Part shown: piece after piece, positions 45,231-55,572 of the stretch | How the letters are laid out: every line of letters begins with the position of its first letter | How positions within the stretch are numbered: the first letter of the stretch is position 1 | Source: Pinus tabuliformis | Taxonomy: Eukaryota > Streptophyta > Pinopsida > Pinales > Pinaceae | Assembly (NCBI GenBank): GCA_031772625.1 | Contig: CM062813.1 | Coordinates: 762,042,720 to 762,106,719, forward strand | Reading direction: 5' to 3' | Length of the DNA stretch: 64,000 bases | Program-made: the position numbers and the translations under genes | Notes under the pieces: generated by a model | What the model was told of the DNA's origin: nothing | Databases searched by the model: none | Seen by the model: the letters and a program-made list of their open reading frames with translations, nothing else

Positions 45231-46302
45231 TGGTAATCAAAAAATCGCGAGGAGCGGGAGAAGGAGAATAAGGCAGGTTTATGCGGCAGCGAAGACAGGA
45301 CAGAAGGACGGCGGCCTCACCTCCCTGACATCAGCATTTAATGATAATTCAGAACAGCAGGTACGCAGCCCAAAACAAAAACCGGAAAACACCGAAGAAA
45401 GCATCATTCAAGGCGCAAGGGAGAAAAGAAGTGGAGAGCAAACCCATCATAAGCGAAAAGGTGGCGAGAATTCTATAAGGCGGAACAGGAGAAGGATGAC
45501 AGGCAGCAAGAAGTCGAAGAAGGTGGCGAGAGAAGGGGAGACTTGGCAGAGGAACCAAAATCAACGCCTCAACCGTACCAAAATGGCTGAGAAATGGGAT
45601 AAGACAGTCCAGGCAGAGAGGGAGGCAATAGGGAACAGGCACTTCGAACGGGGTCACGTAAAAATTGAAATAGAAAGCTCAGATGAAATGGAGTATAGCC
45701 AGGGGGAAGGTTTCAGGAGCAATCATTTTGAAACAGGGCAGAGTAGCAAAGGAACTAAGCGGGGCAGAAAGGACGGAAGAAGGAAGACGCATGAACAGAG
45801 AGGCAGAGGTAGACCCCGACAACCAATCATCAACGAGGAGGGTAATCAGGCGCAGAGAAGACGGAAAAGGGGGAAGAAATCGATCAGCATGGCGGTGCAC
45901 GAAGCTGAACAGGCATACAATCTGGAGACAAATGTAGACATAAGGAAAATTATTGATGTCATGGAGGACAGAGTATTAGAGGAACCGTCCGACCCGGAGA
46001 TGGAAGAATGGACTTCTCAGCTGCCGGACCTAGGCAACACGCGAGGCAGATTAACCCTTTATCTCCGTGCCCTTCACACTTACTGGGTGCTGAAGCATCT
46101 CTTGGCAAAGGCCATGGAGCAAGTCGCGACTGAGATGGTGGAAATGGCTCAGGAAATGGCGGCAGCGAAAAAGGAGGTGGCGAACGTTGAAGGGCTGCTT
46201 CGTCAACAGAACGAACAACTCAAGGAAATTCAAGAGATGCTGAAGGAGCTGGGGAAGACCAACGACAGCAATAAATCCGGAAAAGGAAATGCGGAGAATT
46301 GA
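45217..46302 (+). CDS. LINE-3 ORF3: uncharacterised basic protein, AT-hook-like motif and C-terminal coiled coil
   Basis: 361 codons, open throughout; ATG inside the last 14 nt of RNase H. I do not recognise the family. Residues 1-235 are basic and low in complexity, with an AT-hook-like RGRGRPRQP at about 195-203 and RRRKRGKK at 214-221. Residues about 225-345 are the part shared with LINE-2: SDPEMEEW, LPDLGNTRG, LRALHTYWVLKHLLAKAMEQ, then VATEMVEMAQ and a heptad-like helix to about 346. The core LGNTRG-to-AQ block is 31/41 identical to LINE-2, while the N-terminal halves hardly align. Selection on the C-terminal part is implied. Inferred role: DNA- or RNA-binding oligomer helping the element; this is not shown. 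Confidence 0.88.
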   Translation: MKQHNGNQKIARSGRRRIRQVYAAAKTGQKDGGLTSLTSAFNDNSEQQVRSPKQKPENTEESIIQGAREKRSGEQTHHKRKGGENSIRRNRRRMTGSKKSKKVAREGETWQRNQNQRLNRTKMAEKWDKTVQAEREAIGNRHFERGHVKIEIESSDEMEYSQGEGFRSNHFETGQSSKGTKRGRKDGRRKTHEQRGRGRPRQPIINEEGNQAQRRRKRGKKSISMAVHEAEQAYNLETNVDIRKIIDVMEDRVLEEPSDPEMEEWTSQLPDLGNTRGRLTLYLRALHTYWVLKHLLAKAMEQVATEMVEMAQEMAAAKKEVANVEGLLRQQNEQLKEIQEMLKELGKTNDSNKSGKGNAEN

Positions 46303-46622
46303 GAGGCCTGTTATCTGTCTTCTTTTTGAATTTAGAATGATATTCCTCTGGTTTTTGAATATTAGTTTGTATGCCATAGCAGTAGCAGTAAAATTGGGTC
46401 TGTTAGTAGAACTTGGAAAGAACAATTTTTTGGAAAAACCTGGCGAGATAGGGCTTAATGTCCTGCAAAGTTTTTTGACATTATTAAGCATGAACAACAT
46501 TATTGATCGTCTGATGAATAGGAGCCAACAGATCCAGTTTCCCAGTTGGGCGGATTGAGGTTCCTAAGTTTGTACTTTCAAATTTGATGTAGATAATAGA
46601 AATGCCGTAGCTTACAAAAAAA
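46303..46622 (+). other. LINE-3 3' UTR and poly(A)
   Basis: 320 nt, ending GTAGCTTAC followed by about ten A. Only a few short blocks are shared with the LINE-2 3' UTR: TTTAGAATGATA-like sequence near the start, the stem-loop motif, and the terminal TAGCTTAC. Confidence 0.8.
46524..46560 (+). promoter_or_regulatory. LINE-3 conserved 3' UTR stem-loop motif
   Basis: GCCAACAGA, then TTTCCCAGTTGGGCGG and TTGAGG, the same order and distance to the poly(A) as in LINE-2 (9579-9616). Compared with LINE-2 the stem keeps its pairing although bases differ (CCCA/TGGG against CCCC/GGGG). Confidence 0.55.
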
Positions 46623-46640
46623 AAATGAACCAGTGTGGTT
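46623..46640 (+). repeat. Target-site duplication, right copy (LINE-3)
   Basis: Identical over 18 bases to 39205-39222; restores the CACTA sequence across the insertion. Confidence 0.93.
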
Positions 46641-46924
46641 TATTCTGATTAGCACACTAGTAAGGTTTAAAAGCAATCTGAAATTTTATTTTCACATAAA
46701 ATGGCATATTAATCTCAAATTATCCTTTAGGACGCATCCACATGAAATAGTAGTTCATAGTATACATTTTACGCTTAAGGTCACCTTGTTCTTGAAAAAT
46801 GTTTCAAAACTATATTGAAATTCAAATTGTGGTTAAATGGTTCTCAAGATTAATTTTAGATATTCACACAAAATTTTATTTCTGATTTTTCCTAAATACA
46901 GGGACAAAATATCAATAATATCAA

Positions 46925-49900
46925 ATGGTCAATTCTTCAAATTCCAGCTCATTCCATATTGATGATCAAATTGCTTCACGGAGTTCTCCCTTTCCATCTC
47001 GAGTAAGTTCATATTTTATTTATATTTCAATTATCTAATTGAATATATTTTTTTAATCCATGTCAATTTGAATAAAAATGTATGCAAATTATTTGCATGA
47101 TCCAGATACAGAATCGATTTCATATTTAGAAAATATGACTCCATATTATTTTCAAAAACATCAGAAGCTCTTCTCAGGAGCAACATATCGCAAGAAGTTT
47201 GTAGATGAAAATGGACAACCTCTTCACCCTGCCAATTGGAACACGGCATCTTCTAGCCATAGTCATGGATCAACGATGGTAATAATGGTTTGTTATATTG
47301 AAATTTCAACAAACCAATTGCATTGTCATGCTTACTAATATCATTAATATTGCAATATTAACGTTCAATATTTTTTGAAATTGGGATTCTAGTGATGATG
47401 AGCGACCCACCTACCATCTTTCGGTGCACTCCACTACATTTTCAAATCAAGAGAAGGATGCATTAAGAGCAAGACTCGGAGAGGAAGCATACAAAGAATG
47501 GTTGAATCAACCACCTATTCAATTCCCACTACGTTCAAATCCACCAATTCGGAATGACTACAACAATAGTAGTTTTTCATCACAAGTTGGCAATGGAGGC
47601 AATCAAATGTACGTTGGTATGGATCATTACTTATGGGATACGATTGCCATGGAGGTAATGTTGTTAGATGCATTCCAAAATGATGAGCTAGGGGATGATC
47701 TTCATATCATTGATACCTTATTCAAAAGCCTGAAATTTGCCTCTACAACCCCTCTCTTTGGACCTGGAGGCAAGTCAAAGTCTACTCAGTTGGTGACAAT
47801 GATGTTGTTGTACAACATGAAAGAAAATTTTGGCATGTTGAATGCATGTTTCTCAACAATATTGTGGTAAGTGAATTTCCTGATCAATCAACTTTCGTAT
47901 ATTTGGTCACACAATCAAATTTAAAAATGGTTGATTTTATGAATGTTAAATATTGACATTGTACAATTATGTTCCCCACCAACTACAGGATATTCAAAGA
48001 TAAGGTTTTTCCGAGTGATAATGTATTGTCAGGTAGTTGCAAAGAGGAAAATAAGTTTTTGAAAATGTTGGGTGTTGAGTACATATCATATCATGCATGT
48101 CTGAATGATTGTATTTTATATAGAGGAGAATATGAAAACAAAGAGATACGACTAAAATGTGGGCATGACAGGGACCGTAATTTAAAAAAAAGGGTAAATC
48201 ACATGGTCCTCTTCATAAGATATTGAGGCACATGATTATAATCCTAAGGATTCAAAGACTCTTTCGTTGAAAAGAATTATCTATGTTGCATGGATGGCAT
48301 GCCTCACATAGAAGTGATTTAGGAGTAATGAAAATCCCAATAGATTTAATAGCCATGAAGCATATATAGGATACATGGCTTGAAACAATCAAGGGTGAAG
48401 TACGAAGTCTACAGCTCAGCATAGTTATGGATGGCGTCAATCCATATTCCCTCCAAAACATTAAATATTTTTTTCATCTTGTAGTAGTGATCCATAACAA
48501 TATGCCCCCATGGTTTTCTGTGAAGAATGAACATCTTATGTTGGCTCTCATAGTCCCTGGTAGAAGACAAGCAAATAATATGGATGTCTACTTACAACCA
48601 TTGGTAGATTAATTTAAGGAATTATGGATGGGATACATGTGTATGATGTATCAAGACCCATCAAAACCGAGAGGATTTTTACATTGTATGGCATATGTGC
48701 TTACACCATACATGATTATCTAGGCTTAGGAGTTTGCTCTGGTAAATTGAATTCTTATTCATTTGTTTAGTAAAAATAATGTTTCGTATATTAATTTAAT
48801 TCTTTGCAATTGTTCAGATCTTCATGGTCGTTAAGGTGTCTTGTAATAAAAGGGTACCATGAATGTAAATGTTGTGGACCTTCTCTGAAGTCTAGGTGGT
48901 CCAACTACCTACGAAAGCCAATGTATCACAACTCCAAGGTATTCCTCCCAGAAGAACACCCTTATAGAAGAGGAACATCCACTTTCAATGGTAAATCAGA
49001 GAGAACCCAAAGGTCTGCAATAATGAAACCAGTTGTATGGCTTGGAGCATATGAGATAGAGAAGGAAGAGTTTGTAGAAATGTTTGATTCAAATCATGAG
49101 TCTATGTTCAATGATAGGGATTTCTTCGACACGTATGTTGAGAAATTTCCTAATGGGATGAAAAGGAAATCTGTCTTTTATGAGCTCCCGTATTAGGAGC
49201 ATCTTAATATTGCAGACTTACTAGATCCATGCATATATTTAAAAAAAAATAGTCTTCTTTATGGAGGCACATATCATTGAAAGAAAGTGACACATTGACT
49301 ATTAGGAGAGATCTTATCTCTTAAAAAATAAAAAATGAGCATTGGCCAAGACAAGAAAATAGAGGAGAGGTTGGTCCCTCTTGTTCTTTCAAAGGATGTC
49401 CCATGGATTTTAAAGAAAGATTATCTTTCTTTGGAAAAGGAAGTTATAATGAATGTGAGGGTGCCTTCTTTATATGGGTCTTCACTACGACGTTGCTTCA
49501 ATGTGGATGACCATTTTTCGAGGTTGAAATCACATGACTATTCGAACCTTCTATGAGTACGTATGTCAAAAACATGATTTTATTATTATTTTTTATTTTT
49601 ATGTAATGGGATATTATAATTAATTTTTGTATCATGTACTATTTACTGTGTAGTGTCATTATCCTCTGTTCATGCATGGGTGTGTGAACCATGACTTTCC
49701 CCAAGACCTATGATGTTCCATATCTAAATTATCTACATTTGTTAGTTGGATCACATCAAAGTAGATTTATATGTTTAGCATTCCATGATGGTGTCAAGCG
49801 ATAGTTGATATTTTTTGTATGTTTGAGAAGGAATTTCTGACGAGTTTCATGGACTTGCAGGTTCATCTTCTAATTCAACTAGTAGATGAGGTTGAATTAG

Positions 49901-51210
49901 TTTGGGTCGTTTCTTATCGTTGGATGTTCTTCTTAGAGAGGTACATGAATAAATTGAAAGGTTTTGTTCGACAAGGGGAAAAATCTGAGGGGTCTATGGA
50001 AGAGGGTTATGTATTGTATGAGTTTTTCTATTATGTCAGTGAGTACATCAAGTAGACCAACAACACACTAGGTGTGGTGATTTGGGATGATGAAAGGGAT
50101 GAAGAAAAAAGAGAAGGGAAGCTTCTCGAAATGAATGGAAAGAGTCGCATGATAAAGAGTAAGTGTAGGCTTATCATTTGTCAAATTACTATACAATAAC
50201 TATTCACACTAAACTTTGTGTTAATGAATATTTCGATCTCATACTCTATGTGTGTGTGTGTGTGTGTGTGTTTGTTTGATTTCATCAACGAATTCAAAAA
50301 TTGAAGCCATCAACAAATTCATTCTTTACAATATGGAAGTGACACAACTGTGGGTCGCATTGTACGAAGAGAAGAGGAGGAAATGGGACAGTGACAGGAA
50401 ATAATTCAAACAGTTAAATGGTAGAAGTGTGCATTATCCTGATCATTTAAAAGAAAATATGCCAATGACATACCCTAAAAATTGGGTTGTTGATCAAGTC
50501 AAAGAGAAATATGGTGCATCTGGTCGTTACCCACGTGCTGAAGAGGATGTGCTAAACATAGGGATTAGGTGCAACAACTCGGTAATTATAATCTCTTTCT
50601 ATACATTTTTAACTTCATATTGCACCTTTGAATTGTAATATCGATATATATTTTATATTTTTAATTATGTTCGGGTTATTAAACACATGACACTGTGATT
50701 TTTTCACTTTTTTTATAGGTGCATTTGTTCCCATCTGTGTGGGCATATGGACATCATTTTCGCACAGAGGATGGATGCATGACACAAGACTAGGGAATGG
50801 AAGTTGAGTTTGACCAATCTAGTTGTGCTAGCCACCACGATAAAAACCTAATGCAGGGGATCCTAGGTTACGTTGGAAGGATACAAGAGATCATTCAAGT
50901 GGACTTCTCTTCATTCCAATGTGTTATTTTTTTTTGCAAGTGGTGGGACACCTTTGATTGGAATAATGTAAAGGAAGATTGCTATAATGGGCTAATATCT
51001 ATCGATTCTAGAAAGATGTGGCATGAAACTAGGGAGCCTTATGTTTTCCCAAAACACTGCATCCAAGAGTTTTTTTACCTAGATGTGTTAGATAGGGATT
51101 GGTGGTTCATATTAAGACACAACCCTAGATCAAAACATGTTTTTGAGAACAACAGTGTTATCATGCCAAGTGCCGAGGAAGATAATCAAGGTGATGACAA
51201 TGGAGAGTGA
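46925..51210 (+). pseudogene. TNP2-type CACTA transposase gene (Transposase_21, DUF4218, DUF4216)
   Basis: Fragments in order across several introns. N-terminal part 47424-47870: FGPGGKSKSTQLVTMMLLYN with NFGMLNACFSTIL. Intron 47868-47989 (GTAAGT to ACTACAG). Then YISYHACLNDCILYRGEYEN, VMDGVNPYSLQN, NMPPWFSVKNEHLMLALIVP and MDVYLQPLVD followed by a stop. After an intron ending TTGTTCAG at 48818: CLVIKGYHECKCCGPSLKSR and PEEHPYRRGTSTFNGK, classic TNP2. A DUF4218-like part at 49819-50160 reads SFMDLQVHLLIQLVDEVELV, WMFFLERYMNKLKGFVRQGE. A DUF4216-like part at 50797-51180 reads VIFFCKWWDTFDWNNVKED. TNP2 binds the ends and cuts the element out. Several frameshifts and stops mean it is dead. Confidence 0.82.
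50249..50272. repeat. GT microsatellite in a CACTA intron
   Basis: About 12 TG repeats between two transposase exons. Confidence 0.9.
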
Positions 51211-51297
51211 TATGTAATTGTGTTATTTCATTATCTATACCATTGTTGTATGCTTTTGTTTTCATTATTTCGCTAAGTATTTCCAATTGTTGTTTCC

Positions 51298-51760
51298 CCC
51301 TCTGCTAACATCTCTAGTACATGATTGACATATAAAATATATCAGCCTCATACATAAAATACATTTTTTTTGTTAAACAAAAAATGTATTTATTAATATG
51401 GAAACATAACTTTCAATTGAAAAAATAAAATAAAATCATCGATGCGCCAAAAACACAGTCATGCATCAAATACGATGTGTTGTCAAACACAACTGCACCA
51501 TAGACGGTGTGCACATACCTATGACACACCGCTTTTGATTCACAAATTTAAATTTCCGTGGCAGTGTGTCACACATATGCACTAGTGTTTTGCACCAGGA
51601 CAGAACATTCAGATTACCTAAAACACCAATATATAGTTATATTTTTAAATATTATTTAGACGGTGTGTTGGGTAAATATGATACCACCATGCAATCATTA
51701 TATACCAAGCACACGAAATTGTGATGGTGATTAAGAGGCATTTGTTTGAGTTTCAAATAG
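51298..51760. repeat. CACTA direct repeat, copy 1
   Basis: Begins near TACATGATTGACATATAAAA and matches 54109-54560 over about 450 bp with many substitutions (TCAGCCTCATACATAAAATA, ATGGAAACATAACTTTCAAT, AACACAGTCAT.CATCA). It contains subterminal-type motifs (GACGGTGTGCACATA). Confidence 0.75.
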
Positions 51761-53109
51761 GCTTGGTGATGCATTTTTTGTTTGTTTGTTTAGATTATGT
51801 AAAATAAATATCTATTTTTATGTATTTGTAACTAAATGATTTAAAGTAGACATGTCTTTATCATTGTGAATATGATGTAATTAACTAGGATAAATGTGAA
51901 AAACATGAATTTTAGTGAATATGTCATGATAATCTAATTTGTATTATTTAAACTATATTATTGAACTCATATTCATTATTAAAAATAGTTAAACTTAAAC
52001 CAGTACAATAGAAAATAATGAACCAAAATAGCATCAAAATGTTATATCTTTATTACTAGAAAAAAAATCATTTGCCTCTTTAAAGGAGAACTTTCAATAG
52101 AGAAAACCTCCAACTATAAGTAACTTGATCATAAGCCTTATTTTCCATTTCTTTATCCTCATCTTTATAGAGATAAAGTTTAATTTAAATTGGTAAGAGT
52201 TGCTATAAAGGTTAAATTTAAATTGCTTGAAAATCTCATAACTTTAGTAATAAAATAAAATTTATAAAAATAGATTTTTTTTTAAGTTGTATTAAATCTA
52301 AATTAATTGCGCCAACAAACGCTCTACAAGTTAGTGTGGGAGAGATGTTGTCACATAATGTTACATTTAAAAATAGTAAAATAATAATTGAAATTAACAA
52401 ATTAAAAATAGTAATAAGAAAAGAAATTAATGTCAGCCATAATTACAATACTTCAATTTACACCTTAATCTTATATAACTTTATATAGAGATATAATGTA
52501 ACCAAAAGTAAAAAATAATAATTTAGCTTTTATTATGAGGAAGAAATGAAATGAGTAAAAAAATATAATTTACTTTTTACTACAAGGAAAAAATGTAATT
52601 TTTTCACATGACAAGAAATAGTATTATTGATATTACATTATGTGTAATTCATTCTATGTTCCATTTACATGTGATATTTAAAACAAAAATATATTTATAA
52701 CAAAAAATATTTTACTAACAACCATAAGTAAAATATTTCAATGTTCATATTAAATAACATAATTTTATAGATACTTTATATAGAGAAAAATAAAGTAATT
52801 TAAATCGAAAACTTTCTTATATTTTCACTTTAGTGAGGAAGATTGAGAGAATTGTTATTCCATTAATAGTTGCTTTCTAATTCAATGTATGAGGGATATT
52901 TGTAAAATTTTCAATGTTTAATGTGGATTTGATATGTAATAGTAATTTAGAAAATATTAATAATAAAAATATTTAAATGTATAGATAGGAAAAAAATATG
53001 AGGGGGCATATTTTAACATTTTAATACGGAGAACATGAATTATATAAAACATGTTAAAGAACATGTTAGAATAAATTTTATTCTAATTCATTAAAACAAG
53101 AAAATGAAA
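51761..53109. other. AT-rich stretch between the CACTA direct repeats
   Basis: No gene recognised; A- and T-rich. Read on the minus strand it is downstream of the PMD-like gene, so it may be its 3' part. Confidence 0.45.
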
Positions 53110-54080
53110 CTAGATTAATTTAAAGAAAACACTAATATTACCTTTATCATTTGGAGGCTCATCTGCTATGAATAGGATATTGGGACACCCTCTCCAATCA
53201 ATCCCCATGTACAGAGATCCCATCATGACAAATGCATGGTCATCCACACTAGGCAGTAGCTCCATTTCCTTTTCCAAAATCCTGGCCAAAAACTTTGGCA
53301 TGCCCCTCTTGGGCATCATTTTCCCTCGCATCCGCATTTGGGCCTCAGTGATCAGCGTAGGAGGGCGGTGATCAAATGTAGACCTCATCTTCGGAAACCT
53401 CTCAAAATATAAACGAAAAAAATCAGAAGTAAAAGGGAAGGTCTCCCTCCCCTGTCTAAGACAATGCACAACATCTATCTAAAGCCTTGCAAAACTGCCT
53501 CAAAACAATGACAGACAATCTTATGCAACACGACCCGTGAATCAAAGAGTCTACATAATACAAAAGAGGGAAACTAATGCGCTTCCCATCACCACAAGAA
53601 TGTGAAATGGTGTTGAATAATCATGAGCGGAACCTAGCCTCTTCTGTAGCAAAAGAATAAATCCACAGTTGTCCACCACGGACCTGAAAATATGATGGAC
53701 AGATCACATGAGGCCCGATATATCTTAGAGTGTATGCAAGCTGACTCTCAGTTGAAACACCATGGGGGACATAAGGGAACTAGGGAAAATCCTCCCCTCT
53801 CCTGGATAGTCCAGTGATAAAGTAAATGTCCTCCTCAGTGGGCCTATACCACAACTCAAGACCGACATGGAAATCTTGTCGCTGGACATTCCATCAGCAG
53901 ATCAGATGCACTAATAAGACAGAGTGTACCTTCAGGGATGTACCCTCCTCATAGTACTTGAGGAGGCATACATTCCTCAAGAGTGCTCGGGTCACTGCAG
54001 TAATAGGGTGAGGGTATAAATCCCTCTCCCTCTCTCTTGCCTGCCATGGTCGGACCATATTGTATGGGTCCTCGAGCTTC
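53110..54080 (-). pseudogene. Antisense plant mobile domain-like gene in the CACTA element
   Basis: Reads leftwards from about 54080. LLRNVCLLKYYEEGTSLKV, then after stops WNVQRQDFHVGLELWYRPTE and EDIYFITGLSRRGEDFP, the same motif order as the PMD-like gene of the Tat element (LLKY, W..Q.FH, DDVYFLTG.LRRG). The most open part, 53469-53110, gives GRETFPFTSDFFRLYFERFP, RPPTLITEAQMRMRGK and MGIDWRGCPNILFIADEPPN. Several stops and at least two frameshifts make it a pseudogene. It lies between two direct repeats of the CACTA element and may have been captured as a unit. Function unknown. Confidence 0.6.
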
Positions 54081-54108
54081 TCCTGCTCTTGTTGTTGCTA
54101 CCTCTTCT

Positions 54109-54560
54109 GACGTCTCTACTACATGATTGACATATAAAATACATCAGCCTCATACATAAAATACAATATTAAATTAAACATGTATTTATAACTATGGAAA
54201 CATAACTTTCAATTTAAAAAAAATTACTGGTGCACTTGAAACACAGTCATACATCAGCGTCGTTGTGCTTTCAACTATAGCCACACCCGTAATGGTGCGC
54301 ACATAAGTATGATGCACCACAGGTGTTGCAAAAATTTAAATTTTCATAGCGGTGCAATATAAGTGTGGATTAGTGTGCACATATAACCTATTGGCACCAA
54401 AACGATATGTTTAGGTTATCAAACACACTAAGTTGTAGGAATATTTTAAAATATTTATTTGCAGTGTATTTGGTAAATATAAACGCACCAGGAGTGATGC
54501 ACCAACAAACAATCTATCACATCTTTCCTAGTGTGTTTATATTTACAAAATGCATCGCCA
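54109..54560. repeat. CACTA direct repeat, copy 2
   Basis: Counterpart of 51298-51760. It contains several GGTGCGCACATAAGTATGATG-like motifs (shorter shared core: GGTGCGCACATA). Confidence 0.75.
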
Positions 54561-55500
54561 CAACGGTGGTGCATTATGTTCATGCACCGAGACATGGTGC
54601 ACCCTGTACATTTATAGGGTGCACCACACCCGGTGCGAATTAAACATATCAAGCGCATCACATGTCGATTTTTTTTTTAAATAATGACAAATTCAACCAA
54701 ATTTGCAATTCTAATCCACTAAAAATTAAATTAGAAGGAAACATAGAGATTACCTAGACATTTGGTCTTTGGGGAGGCATTGTGGACACGCAATGGGGAA
54801 AAACAAATTTTCACACTGTTTGAAAAAATTGGAAACTCAAACGGTGAGCACGATATTGAAAAATGGTTAGCAAGAGAAGCACCGACGTCAAGGCACTTGA
54901 ATGTGGCAAGAGTGGCACTGATGCTTCAAATCTCTCCTGCAATGTAGATGGTAAAAATAAAAATTATGGTTGGGAGGGGTTTTCTTATTTAACCTTATCT
55001 AGTGCATTTCACGAAGCGCAACGGGGCAGGTTATATCCGAAAGCACCATATTTTTTTTTTTAATTAAAATCATTGCGGTGCTTTATCAAGACACACTGGG
55101 GCTTTACTTTACTAGTAAAACATCGATGCTATGGTTTTACAATAGCAATGGTCTTCTTTTATAATTTAGAAATTGTTTATCGGTATGCTTTATAAGATGC
55201 CCCAGGGCGTTGTTATACGTTTACCATACCAGGACTTCATTGTCTAATAGCACCAATACATTTTACTATATGAAGCAATCCGTTGCTAGCGAATTTTCAA
55301 GCACTAGTGCCTTTTGGTATTTAGCGCACTGTGTTTTTTATTTTTCAAAAAAAAATCTACGGTGCACCATGTTATATGCAGCCCTGATGTGTGTATTAAT
55401 AATAAAGAACTGGCGTGCTTGAATAATTTAGACGCACTGTCAAAGAAACATTCGCTAAAACATCCATCAGCCTACCTCCGCTAATGACCTCCACTACAAA
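54561..55500. repeat. CACTA subterminal repeat cluster, right
   Basis: Copies of the GCACCGGTGCG-type motif in both orientations, including GGTGCACCACACCCGGTGCG (54609-54628), TGCGGTGCTTTATC near 55074 and CATCGATGCTATGG near 55122. A broken frame near 54762-55063 has no known motif. Confidence 0.6.
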
Positions 55501-55537
55501 CGAATTTTTGAGCTATTTTTATAGGGGCCTCCTCAAA

Positions 55538-55569
55538 AACCTCTCCTAGAAGGTCTTTTCCTTATAGTG
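55538..55569 (-). repeat. CACTA terminal inverted repeat, right
   Basis: Reverse complement begins CACTATAAGGAAAAGACC and pairs with 33129-33160. Confidence 0.85.
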
Positions 55570-55572
55570 TAT
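55570..55572 (+). repeat. Target-site duplication TAT (right)
   Basis: TAT directly after the right end, matching 33126-33128. Confidence 0.75.

Larger units (their letters stand above)
39223..46622 (+). mobile_element. LINE-3: nearly intact, full-length L1-type LINE with four reading frames
   Basis: A 7.4-kb insertion in the CACTA element, flanked by a perfect 18-bp TSD and ending in poly(A). Order: 220-nt GC-richer 5' UTR, ORF1 (DUF4283 and zinc knuckle), ORF2 (endonuclease, RT, zinc-binding region; one TGA stop), RNase H in a separate frame, ORF3, and a 3' UTR ending GTAGCTTAC-poly(A). The frames abut or overlap by only a few bases. The coding strand is conspicuously rich in purines. Full length, a perfect TSD and one obvious lesion suggest a fairly recent insertion. 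Confidence 0.95.
33129..55569. mobile_element. CACTA (En/Spm) DNA transposon with nested LINE
   Basis: The left end reads CACTACAAGGAAAATATCTT and the right end, reverse-complemented, CACTATAAGGAAAAGACCTT. The match continues to GAGGTT, about 32 bp with roughly six mismatches. A 3-bp TSD (TAT) flanks it. Inside are a TNP2-type transposase gene on the plus strand, a TNPA-like gene on the minus strand, dense short repeats near the ends, and an antisense PMD-like gene. The 7.4-kb LINE-3 sits at 39223-46622. Without it the transposon is about 15 kb. Confidence 0.88.

Noticed and set aside
47078..47338. Independent small gene upstream of the transposase
   Set aside because: More likely N-terminal exon sequence of the TNP2-type gene; no separate promoter or domain seen.
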